Below, piece by piece: positions 1 to 8,746 of a stretch of 64,000 nt of DNA. The translations under genes and the position numbers were made by a program. How positions within the stretch are numbered: the first letter of the stretch is position 1; each line of letters starts with the position of its first letter. Below the pieces are notes generated by a model that was not told the origin of the DNA, ran no database searches, and saw nothing but the letters and a program-made list of their open reading frames with translations. The DNA comes from Arthrobacter sp. ov407 (GTDB taxonomy: Bacteria > Actinomycetota > Actinomycetes > Actinomycetales > Micrococcaceae): contig NZ_FNGD01000008.1 of assembly GCF_900102895.1 (NCBI RefSeq), positions 62,001 through 126,000 on the forward strand, given 5' to 3'.

Positions 1-1
1 T

Positions 2-1006
2 GTTTATGCCGATCAGCGGCTGGCCCGGAAGCTGGGGCGGCGTTCTGCCCAGCTGAACGGCATCGTGGAGGCCTACCACCGCTGGGAAAGCATCCGCGAT
101 GACCTGGCGGCTGCCAAGGAAATGGCGGACGAGGACCCCGAGTTCGCGGCGGAGGTACCCGAGCTGGAGGCTGCGCTGGAGACTGCGGCGGCCAAGCTGC
201 GCCGGCTGCTGATCCCGCGCGACCCGGACGATGCCCGCAACGTGATCCTTGAGGTCAAGGGCGGCGAAGGCGGCGACGAGGCTGCCCTGTTCGCCGCGGA
301 CCTCCTGCGGATGTACAGCCGGTACGCGGAATCCCGCGGCTGGAAGACGGAGATCATCTCCGCCACCGAGTCGGACCTCGGCGGGTACAAGGACGTCCAG
401 ATGGCCGTCAAGGGCAGTTCGAACGATCCGGCCGAGGGCGTGTTCGCGCGCCTGAAGTTCGAGGGCGGCGTGCACCGGGTGCAGCGTGTCCCCGTCACCG
501 AATCCCAGGGCCGCATCCACACCTCGGCCGCCGGCGTGCTGGTGCTGCCCGAAGTGGACGAGCCCGAGGAACTCGAGATCAACCAGAACGATCTCAAGAT
601 CGACGTCTACCGCTCCTCAGGTCCCGGCGGGCAGTCGGTCAACACCACCGACTCCGCTGTGCGCATCACCCACCTTCCCACGGGAATCGTCGTCGCCATG
701 CAGAACGAGAAGTCGCAGCTGCAGAACCGTGAGGCCGGCATGCGCGTGCTGCGTGCCCGCATCCTGGCACACCAGCAGGAGCTGATCGACGCCGAAAACT
801 CGGCGCAGCGCAAGTCGCAGATCCGCACCATGGACCGCTCCGAGCGCATCCGCACCTACAACTACCCGGAAAACCGGATCGCGGACCACCGCACCGGTTA
901 CAAGGCCTACAACCTGGACCAGGTCATGAACGGCGACCTGGAACCCGTGATCCAGTCGGCCATCGAATTGGACGAGCAGTCCCGGCTCGACGCCATCGGC
1001 GAATAG
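2..1006 (+). CDS. prfA: Peptide chain release factor 1 (RF1), 5' truncated by window edge
   Basis: RF1 ends translation at UAA and UAG codons in the ribosomal A site. The frame is open from base 2 and gives 334 residues; family members are about 357-360, so roughly 25 N-terminal residues lie outside the window. Seen directly: the anticodon-like PVT tripeptide followed by ESQGRIHTS, and the catalytic GGQ motif (codons 626-634) within [21 protein letters not shown] rather than SPF marks it as RF1, not RF2. PrmC, the enzyme that methylates the Gln of GGQ, follows 13 bp downstream, which is the usual pairing. No frameshift or missing motif was seen. Confidence 0.97.
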   Translation, partial: VYADQRLARKLGRRSAQLNGIVEAYHRWESIRDDLAAAKEMADEDPEFAAEVPELEAALETAAAKLRRLLIPRDPDDARNVILEVKGGEGGDEAALFAADLLRMYSRYAESRGWKTEIISATESDLGGYKDVQMAVKGSSNDPAEGVFARLKFEGGVHRVQRVPVTESQGRIHTSAAGVLVLPEVDEPEELEINQNDLKIDVYRSSGPGGQSVNTTDSAVRITHLPTGIVVAMQNEKSQLQNREAGMRVLRARILAHQQELIDAENSAQRKSQIRTMDRSERIRTYNYPENRIADHRTGYKAYNLDQVMNGDLEPVIQSAIELDEQSRLDAIGE

Positions 1007-1019
1007 GCGCGGGTCACTC

Positions 1020-1895
1020 GTGATGACAGCAGGCGATGATCCGAGCCTCGCGGAGGCCGTCAGCGACGCGACCGCAGTTCTCGCGGCGGCCGGCGTGCCC
1101 AGCCCGCGCGTGGACGCCGAGCTCCTGGCCGAGCACCTGCTCGGCGTCGGGCTCGGCCAGCTGCGCGCGTTGATGCTCGGCGACTCGCCGGCGCCGGAGG
1201 GCTATGCCGACCTCGTTGCCGAGCGGGCGCAGCGGATCCCGCTGCAGCACATCACGGGCGTGGCGCATTTCCGCTACCTCGAACTCGCAGTCGGTCCGGG
1301 CGTGTTCATCCCGCGGCCGGAAACCGAATCCGTGGTGCAGCTGGTGCTGGACTGGCTCAAGGACCGGGACGGGTTGGCGCACCCCAAGGTGGTGGACCTG
1401 GGCACGGGATCCGGGGCGATCGCAGGATCGATTGCGCACGAGGTTCCCGGCGCGGAAGTCCATGCGGTGGAGTACAGCGAATTCGCACACGCCTGGGCGG
1501 CGAAAAACTTGGCTCCCCTGGGCGTCCATCTCGTCCGCGGCGATCTGCGCGACGCGCTGGCCGAACACAACGGCACCTTCGACGTCGTCGTCTCCAATCC
1601 GCCGTACATTCCGGCCGAGGCGATCCCGAACGAACCCGAAGTGGCGCTGCACGACCCGCCCGAGGCGCTCTACGGCGGGGGAGCGGACGGGATGGAACTT
1701 CCGACGGCGGCGGCTGCCTCGGCTGCCCGCCTGCTGGTCCCCGGCGGCTACTTCGTGATGGAGCACGCCGAAGTCCAGTCGGCATGGATCGCCGCGATGC
1801 TCAACCGCACCGGGATGTTCTCCGAGGTGAGAACGCACCGCGACCTCAACGGCAAGGACCGTGCCACCAGCGCTGTCCTGACCGGCCGGTCCTGA
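1020..1895 (+). CDS. prmC: Release factor glutamine N5-methyltransferase PrmC (HemK)
   Basis: Transfers a methyl group from S-adenosylmethionine to the Gln of the GGQ motif of release factors. The 291-residue protein has an N-terminal helical domain (SPRVDAELLAEHLLG), the SAM-binding motif VVDLGTGSGAIAG and the diagnostic VVSNPPYIPAEA, where NPPY holds the substrate glutamine amide. Start is GTG at 1020, with an immediately adjacent ATG at 1023 as an alternative; the choice changes one residue. It sits directly after prfA, its substrate gene, so co-transcription is likely. Confidence 0.96.
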   Translation: MMTAGDDPSLAEAVSDATAVLAAAGVPSPRVDAELLAEHLLGVGLGQLRALMLGDSPAPEGYADLVAERAQRIPLQHITGVAHFRYLELAVGPGVFIPRPETESVVQLVLDWLKDRDGLAHPKVVDLGTGSGAIAGSIAHEVPGAEVHAVEYSEFAHAWAAKNLAPLGVHLVRGDLRDALAEHNGTFDVVVSNPPYIPAEAIPNEPEVALHDPPEALYGGGADGMELPTAAAASAARLLVPGGYFVMEHAEVQSAWIAAMLNRTGMFSEVRTHRDLNGKDRATSAVLTGRS

Positions 1896-1939
1896 CGCCG
1901 TCGAAAAAATCGTGTGACAAGTGATGAAAGAATAGGCCA

Positions 1940-2740
1940 GTGACAACTAGCTACGATTGCACGGCAGCTGAGCAGCGCGCCGCGGGACTTGAACACGCCC
2001 AACGGGCCATCCGGGAGAACAAGTGCGTGGTCTTCCCCACGGACACGGTCTACGGCATTGCCGCCGACGCCTTTTCACCCCTCGCCGTGACCCTGCTGCT
2101 CGCGTCCAAGGGCCGGAGCCGGAAGATGCCCCCGCCCGTGCTGATCCCCAGGCTGAACGCCCTCGATGGCCTCGCCACGGATGTTCCGGCCGAGGCGCGG
2201 CGGCTGGCCGAGGCGTTCTGGCCCGGCGGCCTGACCCTGATCCTGCACGCCCAGCCGTCACTGGACTGGGACCTCGGTGAGACCAAGGGGACTGTGGCCC
2301 TGCGGATCCCGGCCGACGAGATCGCCCAGGACCTGCTCACGCTCACCGGGCCCCTTGCTGTGTCCTCCGCGAACCGCACCGGGCACGCAGCGGCGCAGAC
2401 CGCTGCCGACGCCGAAGCCCAGCTGGCGGAATCCGTGGAGGTCTACCTTGAGGGCGGACCCCGGCCCGCCGAGGGTGCCGAGGCCCTCGCCTCGACCATC
2501 GTCGACGCGACGGCGCTGCCGCTGCGCGTAGTCCGGCAGGGCGCCATCAGCCTCGAACGGCTGCGCGGCGTGGTCCCGGGCATTCTTGGCGTCGGCGAGG
2601 AACCGGCCGCCTCGGAGGAGGCACCTTCGCAGGATTCGGCCGCCGTCGAGAGTGCTGAAGCCCCCGACACCGCCACCCCCGAGACCGCCACCTCCGACAG
2701 CAGCGGCGCCACCGCCGTCGACGATTCACCGAGGAACTGA
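1940..2740 (+). CDS. tsaC: L-threonylcarbamoyladenylate synthase (YrdC/Sua5 family)
   Basis: Makes threonylcarbamoyl-AMP from threonine, bicarbonate and ATP, the first step of t6A37 tRNA modification. The YrdC core occupies about residues 1-210: CVVFPTDTVYGIAADAF, KGRSRKMPPPVLI, the WPGGLTLIL segment and SSANRTGHAA. The last about 55 residues are Ala/Glu/Ser/Thr-rich low complexity with no recognisable Sua5 C-terminal domain, so I call it TsaC/YrdC type with a disordered tail. GTG start. Its stop is one base before the ATG of the next glycosyltransferase gene, implying one operon although the functions differ. Confidence 0.93.
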   Translation: MTTSYDCTAAEQRAAGLEHAQRAIRENKCVVFPTDTVYGIAADAFSPLAVTLLLASKGRSRKMPPPVLIPRLNALDGLATDVPAEARRLAEAFWPGGLTLILHAQPSLDWDLGETKGTVALRIPADEIAQDLLTLTGPLAVSSANRTGHAAAQTAADAEAQLAESVEVYLEGGPRPAEGAEALASTIVDATALPLRVVRQGAISLERLRGVVPGILGVGEEPAASEEAPSQDSAAVESAEAPDTATPETATSDSSGATAVDDSPRN

Positions 2741-2741
2741 C

Positions 2742-3650
2742 ATGCAGTCCAAAGTCGCCGTCGCGGCAGTAACCTTCGACCGCCACGAGGAACTCGCCCT
2801 TCTCCTCAAGGGGCTGGCCGAACAGACCGCCCCCATCCACTCGATCGCCCTCGTGGACTCGGGCACCGTCCCGGCCACGGACGTCGTCGCCGCAGGCGGG
2901 GACAACATCAACTACCTGCGCTCCGAGGCGAACCTCGGGGGCGCCGGGGGATTCGCCTACGCGATCCTGGCCGCCATGTCCAGCGGCGCGGAGTGGATCT
3001 GGATGATGGACGATGACGGCCATCCCGAGGACGCGAGCTGCCTGGCGGAACTGCTCAAAACAGCCGAGGAGCACCAGCTCGATATCGTGAGCCCGCTCGT
3101 CGCCGCCACCGCCGACCCGAACCGGCTCTCCTTCAACTTCCGGATCAATGGCCTGATCACCAACGACCGCTCGCGGCTGGCTCCCATGGGCTACCTTCCG
3201 GACATGGTGCACTTCTTTAACGGCGCGCTCATCCGCACGGAGGTCTTCTACAAGGTGGGAATCCCGGACGTGAAGTTCTTCATCCGCGGCGACGAAGTCG
3301 ACTTCCTGTCGCGGGTCAAGAAGGCAGGCCTGAAATACGGCACCCTGGCCACCGTCGCCGTCCGGCACCCCGCCACGTGGACCGAAATGAAGCCGGTCTT
3401 CGGCGGCTTCATTACCCCCGTCATTCCTGAGGGCGACTTCAAGCGGTACTGCTATTTCCGCAACCGCGGCTATCTCACCCGGAAGTACCGGAACCTGCGG
3501 TGGTTTGGGGCGGACATTGTCGGGTTCCCCTACTACTTCCTGAAGACCGGGGACGTCAAAGGCCTCGCGCACTGGTTCCGGGCCTACTCCACCGGCTTCC
3601 GCGGAAAAGGCTTCGGCTCGCCGGCCCAACTGATGTCGACCAACAGCTAG
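2742..3650 (+). CDS. Glycosyltransferase family 2, galactofuranosyltransferase-like
   Basis: A 302-residue GT-A fold glycosyltransferase likely acting on a cell-envelope polysaccharide at the inner face of the membrane. It begins VAVAAVTFDRHEELALLL, a typical GT2 nucleotide-binding start, and has the metal-binding acidic cluster WMMDDDGHPED near residues 87-97 and a C-terminal basic region with YCYFRNRGYLTRKYR. The pattern resembles rhamnosyl/galactofuranosyl transferases of the GlfT1 type, but the donor sugar cannot be read from sequence. ATG at 2742, one base after the tsaC stop, is chosen because upstream in-frame codons overlap tsaC. The next gene is a related paralogue. Confidence 0.85.
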   Translation: MQSKVAVAAVTFDRHEELALLLKGLAEQTAPIHSIALVDSGTVPATDVVAAGGDNINYLRSEANLGGAGGFAYAILAAMSSGAEWIWMMDDDGHPEDASCLAELLKTAEEHQLDIVSPLVAATADPNRLSFNFRINGLITNDRSRLAPMGYLPDMVHFFNGALIRTEVFYKVGIPDVKFFIRGDEVDFLSRVKKAGLKYGTLATVAVRHPATWTEMKPVFGGFITPVIPEGDFKRYCYFRNRGYLTRKYRNLRWFGADIVGFPYYFLKTGDVKGLAHWFRAYSTGFRGKGFGSPAQLMSTNS

Positions 3651-3657
3651 GCCGGGC

Positions 3658-4614
3658 GTGAAGAACCTGTTCGCCGTCGTCGTTACCTACAACCGTGCCG
3701 ACTTCCTGCAGAATCTGCTCGAGTCCTTCCGCCACCTGAGCACCCGGCCGGACCGGATCGTCGTGGTGGACAACGCCAGCAGCGACCACACCGCCGATGT
3801 TGTCTCCCGCGCCGTGGCCGCAAGCGGTCTGCCGATCCAGTATGAACGGCTATCCGCGAACGCGGGTGGCTCCGGCGGCTTCTCCCGCGGCGTTGAACTC
3901 GCCCTGGAGGGCGGTGCGGAGTGGCTGTGGCTCATGGACGACGACGTCGAGGTCCTCCCCGGGGCGATCGAGGCGCTGGCTAAGTTCACGCCGGAGTACT
4001 CCTGCATGATCGGCCGCCGCTACGACGCCGCCGGCCGGCCGTTCTTCTGGCAGCACCATTTTGTCGAGGCACTCGGCATCTTCCTGCCCGTCTCGGGCGA
4101 CGTCTTCCGCAAGTCCGACGTGTTTCCCACCAACGTGGGAAACTTCGAGGGCATGCTCATCAAGGCGTCGCTGGCCCGGGACATCGGGCTGCCGGACCCG
4201 CGGTTCTTCATCACGTGGGATGACCTCATCTACGGCTGGCTCGCCGCGCAGCAGACGCCGGTGGTGTACGTGAACGCCTTTGTCATCAAAAAGGTCCGCG
4301 CCCAGCGCCAGGTGGACCTGGGCGTGCGCCACCTCAACGATTCGAGCGACCTCAGCCGCCGCTACGTGATGCGGAACCGGGGCCATGTGGCGCAGTACCT
4401 GCGGGTGCACGGCAAGTTCAACCGGCTCGGTTTCGGGGCGGGAACAGTCCTGACATATCTCAAGGAACTCACGCGCCTGGTGCTGGTTGAACGCACGCTG
4501 AAGGGCGCCGGCGCATTGTGGCGGGGATGGCGCGAATCCCGCGGCATCCTCGCCGACCGGTACTGGCAGCCGATGCCGCCGGTGCCCTATGCGGCGGGCC
4601 GGGAAACATCCTGA
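3658..4614 (+). CDS. Glycosyltransferase family 2, second paralogue
   Basis: A 318-residue GT2 enzyme related to its upstream neighbour: LFAVVVTYNRADFLQNLLES at the N-terminus, the acidic metal site WLWLMDDDVEVLPG near residue 92, an aspartate-rich acceptor region FFITWDDLIYGW and a C-terminal RRYVMRNRGHVAQYLRVHG segment matching the FRNRGYL segment of the first protein. The two probably act in sequence on the same envelope glycan. GTG start 7 bp after the preceding stop. Donor and acceptor are unknown. Confidence 0.86.
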   Translation: MKNLFAVVVTYNRADFLQNLLESFRHLSTRPDRIVVVDNASSDHTADVVSRAVAASGLPIQYERLSANAGGSGGFSRGVELALEGGAEWLWLMDDDVEVLPGAIEALAKFTPEYSCMIGRRYDAAGRPFFWQHHFVEALGIFLPVSGDVFRKSDVFPTNVGNFEGMLIKASLARDIGLPDPRFFITWDDLIYGWLAAQQTPVVYVNAFVIKKVRAQRQVDLGVRHLNDSSDLSRRYVMRNRGHVAQYLRVHGKFNRLGFGAGTVLTYLKELTRLVLVERTLKGAGALWRGWRESRGILADRYWQPMPPVPYAAGRETS

Positions 4615-4632
4615 CGCAGGCACAGATCCGGA

Positions 4633-4658
4633 TGTACCGGCCCCTCCCTGCCGGTACA
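4633..4658 (+). terminator. Hairpin after the glycosyltransferase pair
   Basis: TGTACCGG at 4633-4640 pairs perfectly with CCGGTACA at 4651-4658 across a 10-nt pyrimidine-rich loop, 19 bp after the second glycosyltransferase stop. There is no U-tract, so it may be a weak or Rho-assisted terminator or an mRNA-stability hairpin. It suggests that the next gene has its own promoter; TAGTAT at 4686-4691 could be its -10 but no good -35 was found. Confidence 0.45.
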
Positions 4659-4737
4659 GACCCGGGGTTCCGGCGCGACAACGATTAGTATCGTGGGAGA
4701 CCCTGGCGCCGTCCGGCAGTTGTACGGCGCGTAATTT

Positions 4738-6663
4738 TTGAAACAGGCGCATGGCCGCCGTGGTAGTGGAAGTCGGTTGCAATCTCTGTTGACTAAGAAA
4801 TTTGAAGCGAGCGGACCTGCCGCAGCCCTGGACGAGAAGAAGCCCCCGCTCTGGATCTGGATCCAGCTCTTCCTCGACTCGGCGTCCTGGGTGGTGGCCA
4901 TCATCCTGGCCCTGCTGCTGCGCTACGAGATGGGAATCCGGGAAGAACAGCTTGTCAGTGCCACGATCATCATGGGCGTTGCCGTTGTTGTCCAGGCCCT
5001 GGCCGGCTATGCCCTGGCGCTGTACCGCGGCAGGTATCCCTTCGGCAGTTTCCAGGAAGCCAAGGCGCTCGTCTTCGTCACCGTTATCGTGGCCGCTTCG
5101 ATCACGCTGAGCCTGCTGGTACTCTACGAAGCCATCGGGATCGGCCGCAGCGTCGGACTCATCGCTTTCCCGTTCGCATGCCTCTTCATGGGAGCCGCCC
5201 GCTACGCCAAGAGGCTCTACGTCGAGGGCAAAAACCGTCCCGGCGACGGCGCCCAAAACACCCTTATCTACGGCGCGGGCTTCCTTGGCAACTCGCTGCT
5301 GACACGCATGCTGCAGGAGGCTGATTCACCGTACTTCCCGGTGGGCCTGATCGACGACGATCCCACGAAAAAGCACCTGCGGCTGTCCGGCGTCCAGGTC
5401 CTGGGCCGGGGCGACGATCTGCCAGCGGTCATCCGGCGCACCCGCGCTACGGTGCTGGTCCTGGCCTTCTCCCACGTGGAGGCTTCGGTGGTCCGGCGGA
5501 TATCAGACGCGGTCACCGGCCTGAACATCAGGGTGCTGGTTCTTCCCCCGCTCCGCGACATGCTCGGCGGCGGCGCGCCCAAGGGTTTCTCCGATTTCCG
5601 GGATGTGGCGGTCGAGGACCTGATCGGCCGACGGCCCGTGGACATCAAGGTCGACGAGATTGCCGGCTATATCAAGGGCAAGCGCGTCCTGGTCACGGGC
5701 GCCGGCGGCTCCATCGGCTCCGAACTGTGCCGGCAGATCACGCAGTTCTCCCCGGCCGAGCTGATCATGCTGGACCACGACGAGACCGGCCTGCAGCACA
5801 CCCAGATCTCCATCACCGGCCGGGGACTGCTCGCGGGGCGCGACACCGTACTGGCCAATATCCGGGACGCGGCCGCCCTCCAGGAGATCTTCGAGGACCG
5901 CCGCCCCGAAGTGGTGTTCCACGCCGCCGCCCTGAAACACGCCCCGCTGCTGCAGCAGTATCCGATCGAGGCCTGGAAGACCAACGTCCTGGGCACCCTC
6001 AATGTGCTGCGCGCGGCCGGGCGCACGGGCGTGTCACACTTCGTGAATATCTCCACGGACAAGGCGGCCAACCCGACCACCGCCCTGGGCCATTCGAAGC
6101 GCGTCGCGGAAAAGCTGACGGCCTGGATGGCCCGCCAGACCGGGCGGAAGTTCGTCTCCGTCAGGTTTGGGAACGTGATGGGAAGCCGCGGCTCAATGCT
6201 GCCGCTCTTCACGGAACAGATCCGGGTCGGCGGACCAGTGACGGTGACAGACCCCGAGATCACGCGGTTCTTTATGACTATTCCCGAGGCGTGCCAGCTG
6301 GTGATCCAGGCAGGTGCGATCGGCCGCGGCGGCGAGGTCCTGATCCTGGACATGGGGGAGCCGGTGAAGATCCTGGACGTGGCCGAACGGATGATCGCGA
6401 TGTCCGGCAAGGAGATCGAGATCATCTACACGGGGCTTCGGCCCGGCGAGAAGCTCCACGAAGAGCTCGTCGGAACCGGCGAACTGGACGAACGTCCCCT
6501 GCACCCCAAGATCTCCCACACCCAGGCCCGTGTGCAGGATCCGGCCGGGCTGAACCTCGAGGCGTGGCTTGCCCGTGTCGAGGCCGAGCAGGGCATCGAC
6601 ATTGCGTCGATCCCCGACGACGAAGCGGATGAGCCCGGCGGCAACATCCGGGTTGCGTCATGA
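4738..6663 (+). CDS. Membrane nucleotide-sugar 4,6-dehydratase/epimerase (CapD/FlaA1/WbpM long form)
   Basis: Membrane-bound NAD(P)-dependent enzyme converting a UDP-HexNAc to a keto-deoxy sugar for surface polysaccharide. The N-terminal 130 or so residues hold four hydrophobic segments (VVAIILALLLRYE, VAVVVQALAGYALALY, VTVIVAASITLSLLVL, LIAFPFACLFMGA). A first Rossmann fold (YGAGFLGNSLL, near 179) is followed by the catalytic domain with VTGAGGSIGSELC near 319-331 and STDKAANPTTALGHSKR, the active-site region of this family. Length 641 fits the WbpM class. The start is uncertain: TTG at 4738 is used, but TTG at 4777 (GGAAG just upstream) or 4789 are plausible. Its TGA overlaps the ATG of the wecA-like gene. 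Confidence 0.87.
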   Translation: MKQAHGRRGSGSRLQSLLTKKFEASGPAAALDEKKPPLWIWIQLFLDSASWVVAIILALLLRYEMGIREEQLVSATIIMGVAVVVQALAGYALALYRGRYPFGSFQEAKALVFVTVIVAASITLSLLVLYEAIGIGRSVGLIAFPFACLFMGAARYAKRLYVEGKNRPGDGAQNTLIYGAGFLGNSLLTRMLQEADSPYFPVGLIDDDPTKKHLRLSGVQVLGRGDDLPAVIRRTRATVLVLAFSHVEASVVRRISDAVTGLNIRVLVLPPLRDMLGGGAPKGFSDFRDVAVEDLIGRRPVDIKVDEIAGYIKGKRVLVTGAGGSIGSELCRQITQFSPAELIMLDHDETGLQHTQISITGRGLLAGRDTVLANIRDAAALQEIFEDRRPEVVFHAAALKHAPLLQQYPIEAWKTNVLGTLNVLRAAGRTGVSHFVNISTDKAANPTTALGHSKRVAEKLTAWMARQTGRKFVSVRFGNVMGSRGSMLPLFTEQIRVGGPVTVTDPEITRFFMTIPEACQLVIQAGAIGRGGEVLILDMGEPVKILDVAERMIAMSGKEIEIIYTGLRPGEKLHEELVGTGELDERPLHPKISHTQARVQDPAGLNLEAWLARVEAEQGIDIASIPDDEADEPGGNIRVAS

Positions 6664-7685
6664 TGCCCGTGCTCATCGCGGCCGGAATCACCCTGGTTGC
6701 GAGCCTGCTGCTTCCCTTTGCGGTCAGGCCGTGGCTGGTCAGGATGGGTGTCGTCGACGTTCCGTCGGCCAGGTCCTCCCATGCCAAGACCACCATCCGC
6801 GGCATGGGGGTGGCCGTTTTCCTGGCTACCGCGCTCGGATACGCCGCCGCCGTCCTCCTGCGGGCGGTGACAGTGGACCGGTCCATCTTCCTCGCGGTCC
6901 TGGCGATCATTGCCGCAAGCGCGGCAGTGGGCTGGATCGAAGACCTCCGCGGGCTCTCCATCCGGGGACGCGCCGCAGCCCAGCTGGGGATCGGCGCCGC
7001 CGGTTCTGCCGTCCTGCTCCTGCTCACCGGGCAGTCCTTCTGGTGGCTGCCGCTCGCTGCGCTGGCCATTGCGGCGTACGTCAACATTGCCAACTTCATG
7101 GATGGCGTCAACGGTATTTCCGGCTTCCATGGAGTCCTTGCCGGCGGCGCCTATGCGGCGGCCGGAGTCTTGACCGGCCAGCCGTGGCTCATAGCCGGCG
7201 GCGCCGTGCTGGCCATGGCGTTCCTGGGCTTCCTCCCGTGGAACCTGTCCCGCGGCTCCGTTTTCCTCGGCGACGTCGGCAGCTACCTGCTCGGCGCCTC
7301 GGTTGCCGCCCTGGCGGTGGCAGGGTTCTTCAGCGGCGTCTACGTGGAATACGTCCTGTCACCGATCCTGGTCTACCTTGCGGACACCGGTTACACCCTG
7401 CTGCGCAGGATCAAGGCGGGGGAGCGGTGGTACGCGTCCCACCGCGAGCACGTTTACCAGCGGCTGACCGACGTCGGCTTCTCGCACCTGCAGTCGGCCG
7501 GCACCGTCACGGCGTGCACCGCCGCAGTCATCGTCCTCGGGTTCATCGCCGCCACGGCGCCGCTGCCCACGGTGGTGCTCTGCGTGGCCGGCAGCCTGGC
7601 CGTGCTGGGACTCTACCTTGCTTCCCCGGACCTGATCCGGCACTTCCGACGCCGGCAGAAGGTCACCCGGGTGCCGGTGTCCTGA
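6660..7685 (+). CDS. wecA: Undecaprenyl-phosphate N-acetylhexosamine-1-phosphate transferase (WecA/MraY family)
   Basis: Polytopic membrane enzyme that loads a phosphosugar onto polyprenyl phosphate to start glycan assembly. The 341-residue protein has about ten hydrophobic segments and the family signatures RGMGVAVF, NFMDGVNGISGFHG near residue 145, FLGDVGSYLLG and the cytosolic HREHVYQRL, which resembles the HIHH-type loop of WecA/TagO. It overlaps the dehydratase gene by 4 bp (ATGA), so they are translationally coupled. In mycobacteria a wecA homologue also lies directly before the atp operon, which supports the call. It ends 15 bp before a strong terminator. Confidence 0.85.
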   Translation: MMPVLIAAGITLVASLLLPFAVRPWLVRMGVVDVPSARSSHAKTTIRGMGVAVFLATALGYAAAVLLRAVTVDRSIFLAVLAIIAASAAVGWIEDLRGLSIRGRAAAQLGIGAAGSAVLLLLTGQSFWWLPLAALAIAAYVNIANFMDGVNGISGFHGVLAGGAYAAAGVLTGQPWLIAGGAVLAMAFLGFLPWNLSRGSVFLGDVGSYLLGASVAALAVAGFFSGVYVEYVLSPILVYLADTGYTLLRRIKAGERWYASHREHVYQRLTDVGFSHLQSAGTVTACTAAVIVLGFIAATAPLPTVVLCVAGSLAVLGLYLASPDLIRHFRRRQKVTRVPVS

Positions 7686-7700
7686 GGTCACCCGGAACGC

Positions 7701-7740
7701 AGGGCGGCACCGGCCAGGAGCCGGACGCCGCCCTGTTCTA
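7701..7740 (+). terminator. Strong intrinsic terminator closing the polysaccharide operon
   Basis: CAGGGCGGC at 7701-7709 pairs with GCCGCCCTG at 7728-7736, with an inner stem CCGGC/GCCGG (7711-7715 and 7721-7725) and loop CAGGA. It is followed by TTCT. It sits between wecA and the atp operon promoter, so the two operons appear to be insulated. Confidence 0.8.
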
Positions 7741-7747
7741 TCTCGTG

Positions 7748-7753
7748 TAGAAT
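7748..7753 (+). promoter_or_regulatory. Probable -10 element of the atp operon promoter
   Basis: TAGAAT directly after the wecA terminator and 62 nt upstream of atpI. It is the best -10 match in the gap. No convincing -35 lies 16-18 bp upstream, which is common in high-GC actinobacteria. A GGGCGG/CCGCCC hairpin follows at about 7757-7775 in the presumed leader. Confidence 0.5.
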
Positions 7754-7814
7754 TCAGGGGCGGTACTTCGCCGCCCACTTTGACCAAAAATACGCCAGCG
7801 ACGATTGGGATCTC

Positions 7815-8300
7815 ATGACCTCCAACGCCGGGCCGGGACCCGCTTCCGGCAACGGACCAGTTGGTGTCTCCGGCCCCACAAAATCCCTCTGGCTTAGGCT
7901 GCTGGCCATGAGCTCCGCAGCCTCCGCCGCCGCCCTGGTGCTGACCGGCATAGCCGCCTTCATCTTCAACGGCGCCGTGGGCTTCTGGTCCGCCCTCTTC
8001 GGGGGAGCGCTGGTGATGGCGTTCTTTGCCATCAGCCTCGCGGTGGGCCACTTCGTCGGCCGCAGCAACCCCTCCGGAGCGATCGGACTGTTCGTCGCGA
8101 CGTACTTCGTCAAGGTTGTCGGCTTTGCCGTAGTCCTCTTCGTCATCGGGGCTCCGGCCTGGCTGCACGGCCGCTGGTTCCTGATCGGCGCCGTCGTGAC
8201 CGTGGTGTTTTGGCAGGCAGCCGAAATTTACGGTTTCAGCAAGGCCAGGCTCCAGATTTACAACGATCCCGAAACCCGAAAAGATGGCACCGATGTTTAG
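7815..8300 (+). CDS. atpI: AtpI-like membrane protein preceding the ATP synthase genes
   Basis: A 161-residue protein with a short polar N-terminus (Gly/Pro-rich, about 25 residues) and four hydrophobic segments, ending in WQAAEIYGFSKARLQIYNDPE. Size, topology and position match the Rv1303-type AtpI of mycobacteria, thought to assist c-ring assembly or Mg2+ supply; that role is inferred. ATG start. It overlaps the next gene by 17 bp, so the two are likely translated together. Confidence 0.7.
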   Translation: MTSNAGPGPASGNGPVGVSGPTKSLWLRLLAMSSAASAAALVLTGIAAFIFNGAVGFWSALFGGALVMAFFAISLAVGHFVGRSNPSGAIGLFVATYFVKVVGFAVVLFVIGAPAWLHGRWFLIGAVVTVVFWQAAEIYGFSKARLQIYNDPETRKDGTDV

Positions 8301-8655
8301 CCGCAAAAAGGGCCAACGGCCAGTTGCCAGCCCACTTGCCGGAGCAATTAACAGGCCAGCCAAATCACCTAAAACTACAGCCGGTGCCCCCGGTGTATCG
8401 ACGGAGGGCAGCGACGGCGGATACAACGCCGGCATCGCCGTCTTCAGCTACATTGTTGGCGGAATCATCGTCTGGAGTTTGGTAGGGTGGGGACTGGATA
8501 ATCTGTGGGGAACCCGCTGGATTGTGCTCGCAGGCGCTCTGCTTGGAGCTGCGGGAGGGTTCTATCTTTCTCATATGCACGGCCTCACCAGTAACAGAAC
8601 GTCAGCTGGTGACGGCAATGCTGCACGTGGCCCGTCCCAGGACGAGGAACAGTAA
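8284..8655 (+). CDS. AtpZ/F0F1-ATPase gene-1-like small membrane protein
   Basis: A 123-residue protein with a basic cytosolic N-terminus and two C-terminal hydrophobic segments: IAVFSYIVGGIIVWSLVGWGLD, then RWIVLAGALLGAAGGFYLSHMHG. This two-helix pattern with the WGLDxxWGT linker fits the AtpZ/AtpI accessory family, which has been linked to Mg2+/Ca2+ transport or Fo assembly. Start ATG 8284 lies inside atpI; ATG at 8293 is an alternative. Position directly before atpB supports an ATP-synthase role. Confidence 0.72.
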   Translation: MAPMFSRKKGQRPVASPLAGAINRPAKSPKTTAGAPGVSTEGSDGGYNAGIAVFSYIVGGIIVWSLVGWGLDNLWGTRWIVLAGALLGAAGGFYLSHMHGLTSNRTSAGDGNAARGPSQDEEQ

Positions 8656-8746
8656 TGCCAAATAATTTCACAGGGGGAGAGGCGGGCACCAATGTCGCCG
8701 GTCCCCGCCCAACGCCCAATGATGGACACTGCAGAGAGGAAACGCG

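Noticed and set aside
6422..7130. Minus-strand frames over the dehydratase-wecA junction
   Set aside because: Antisense to two recognised genes, no family features.
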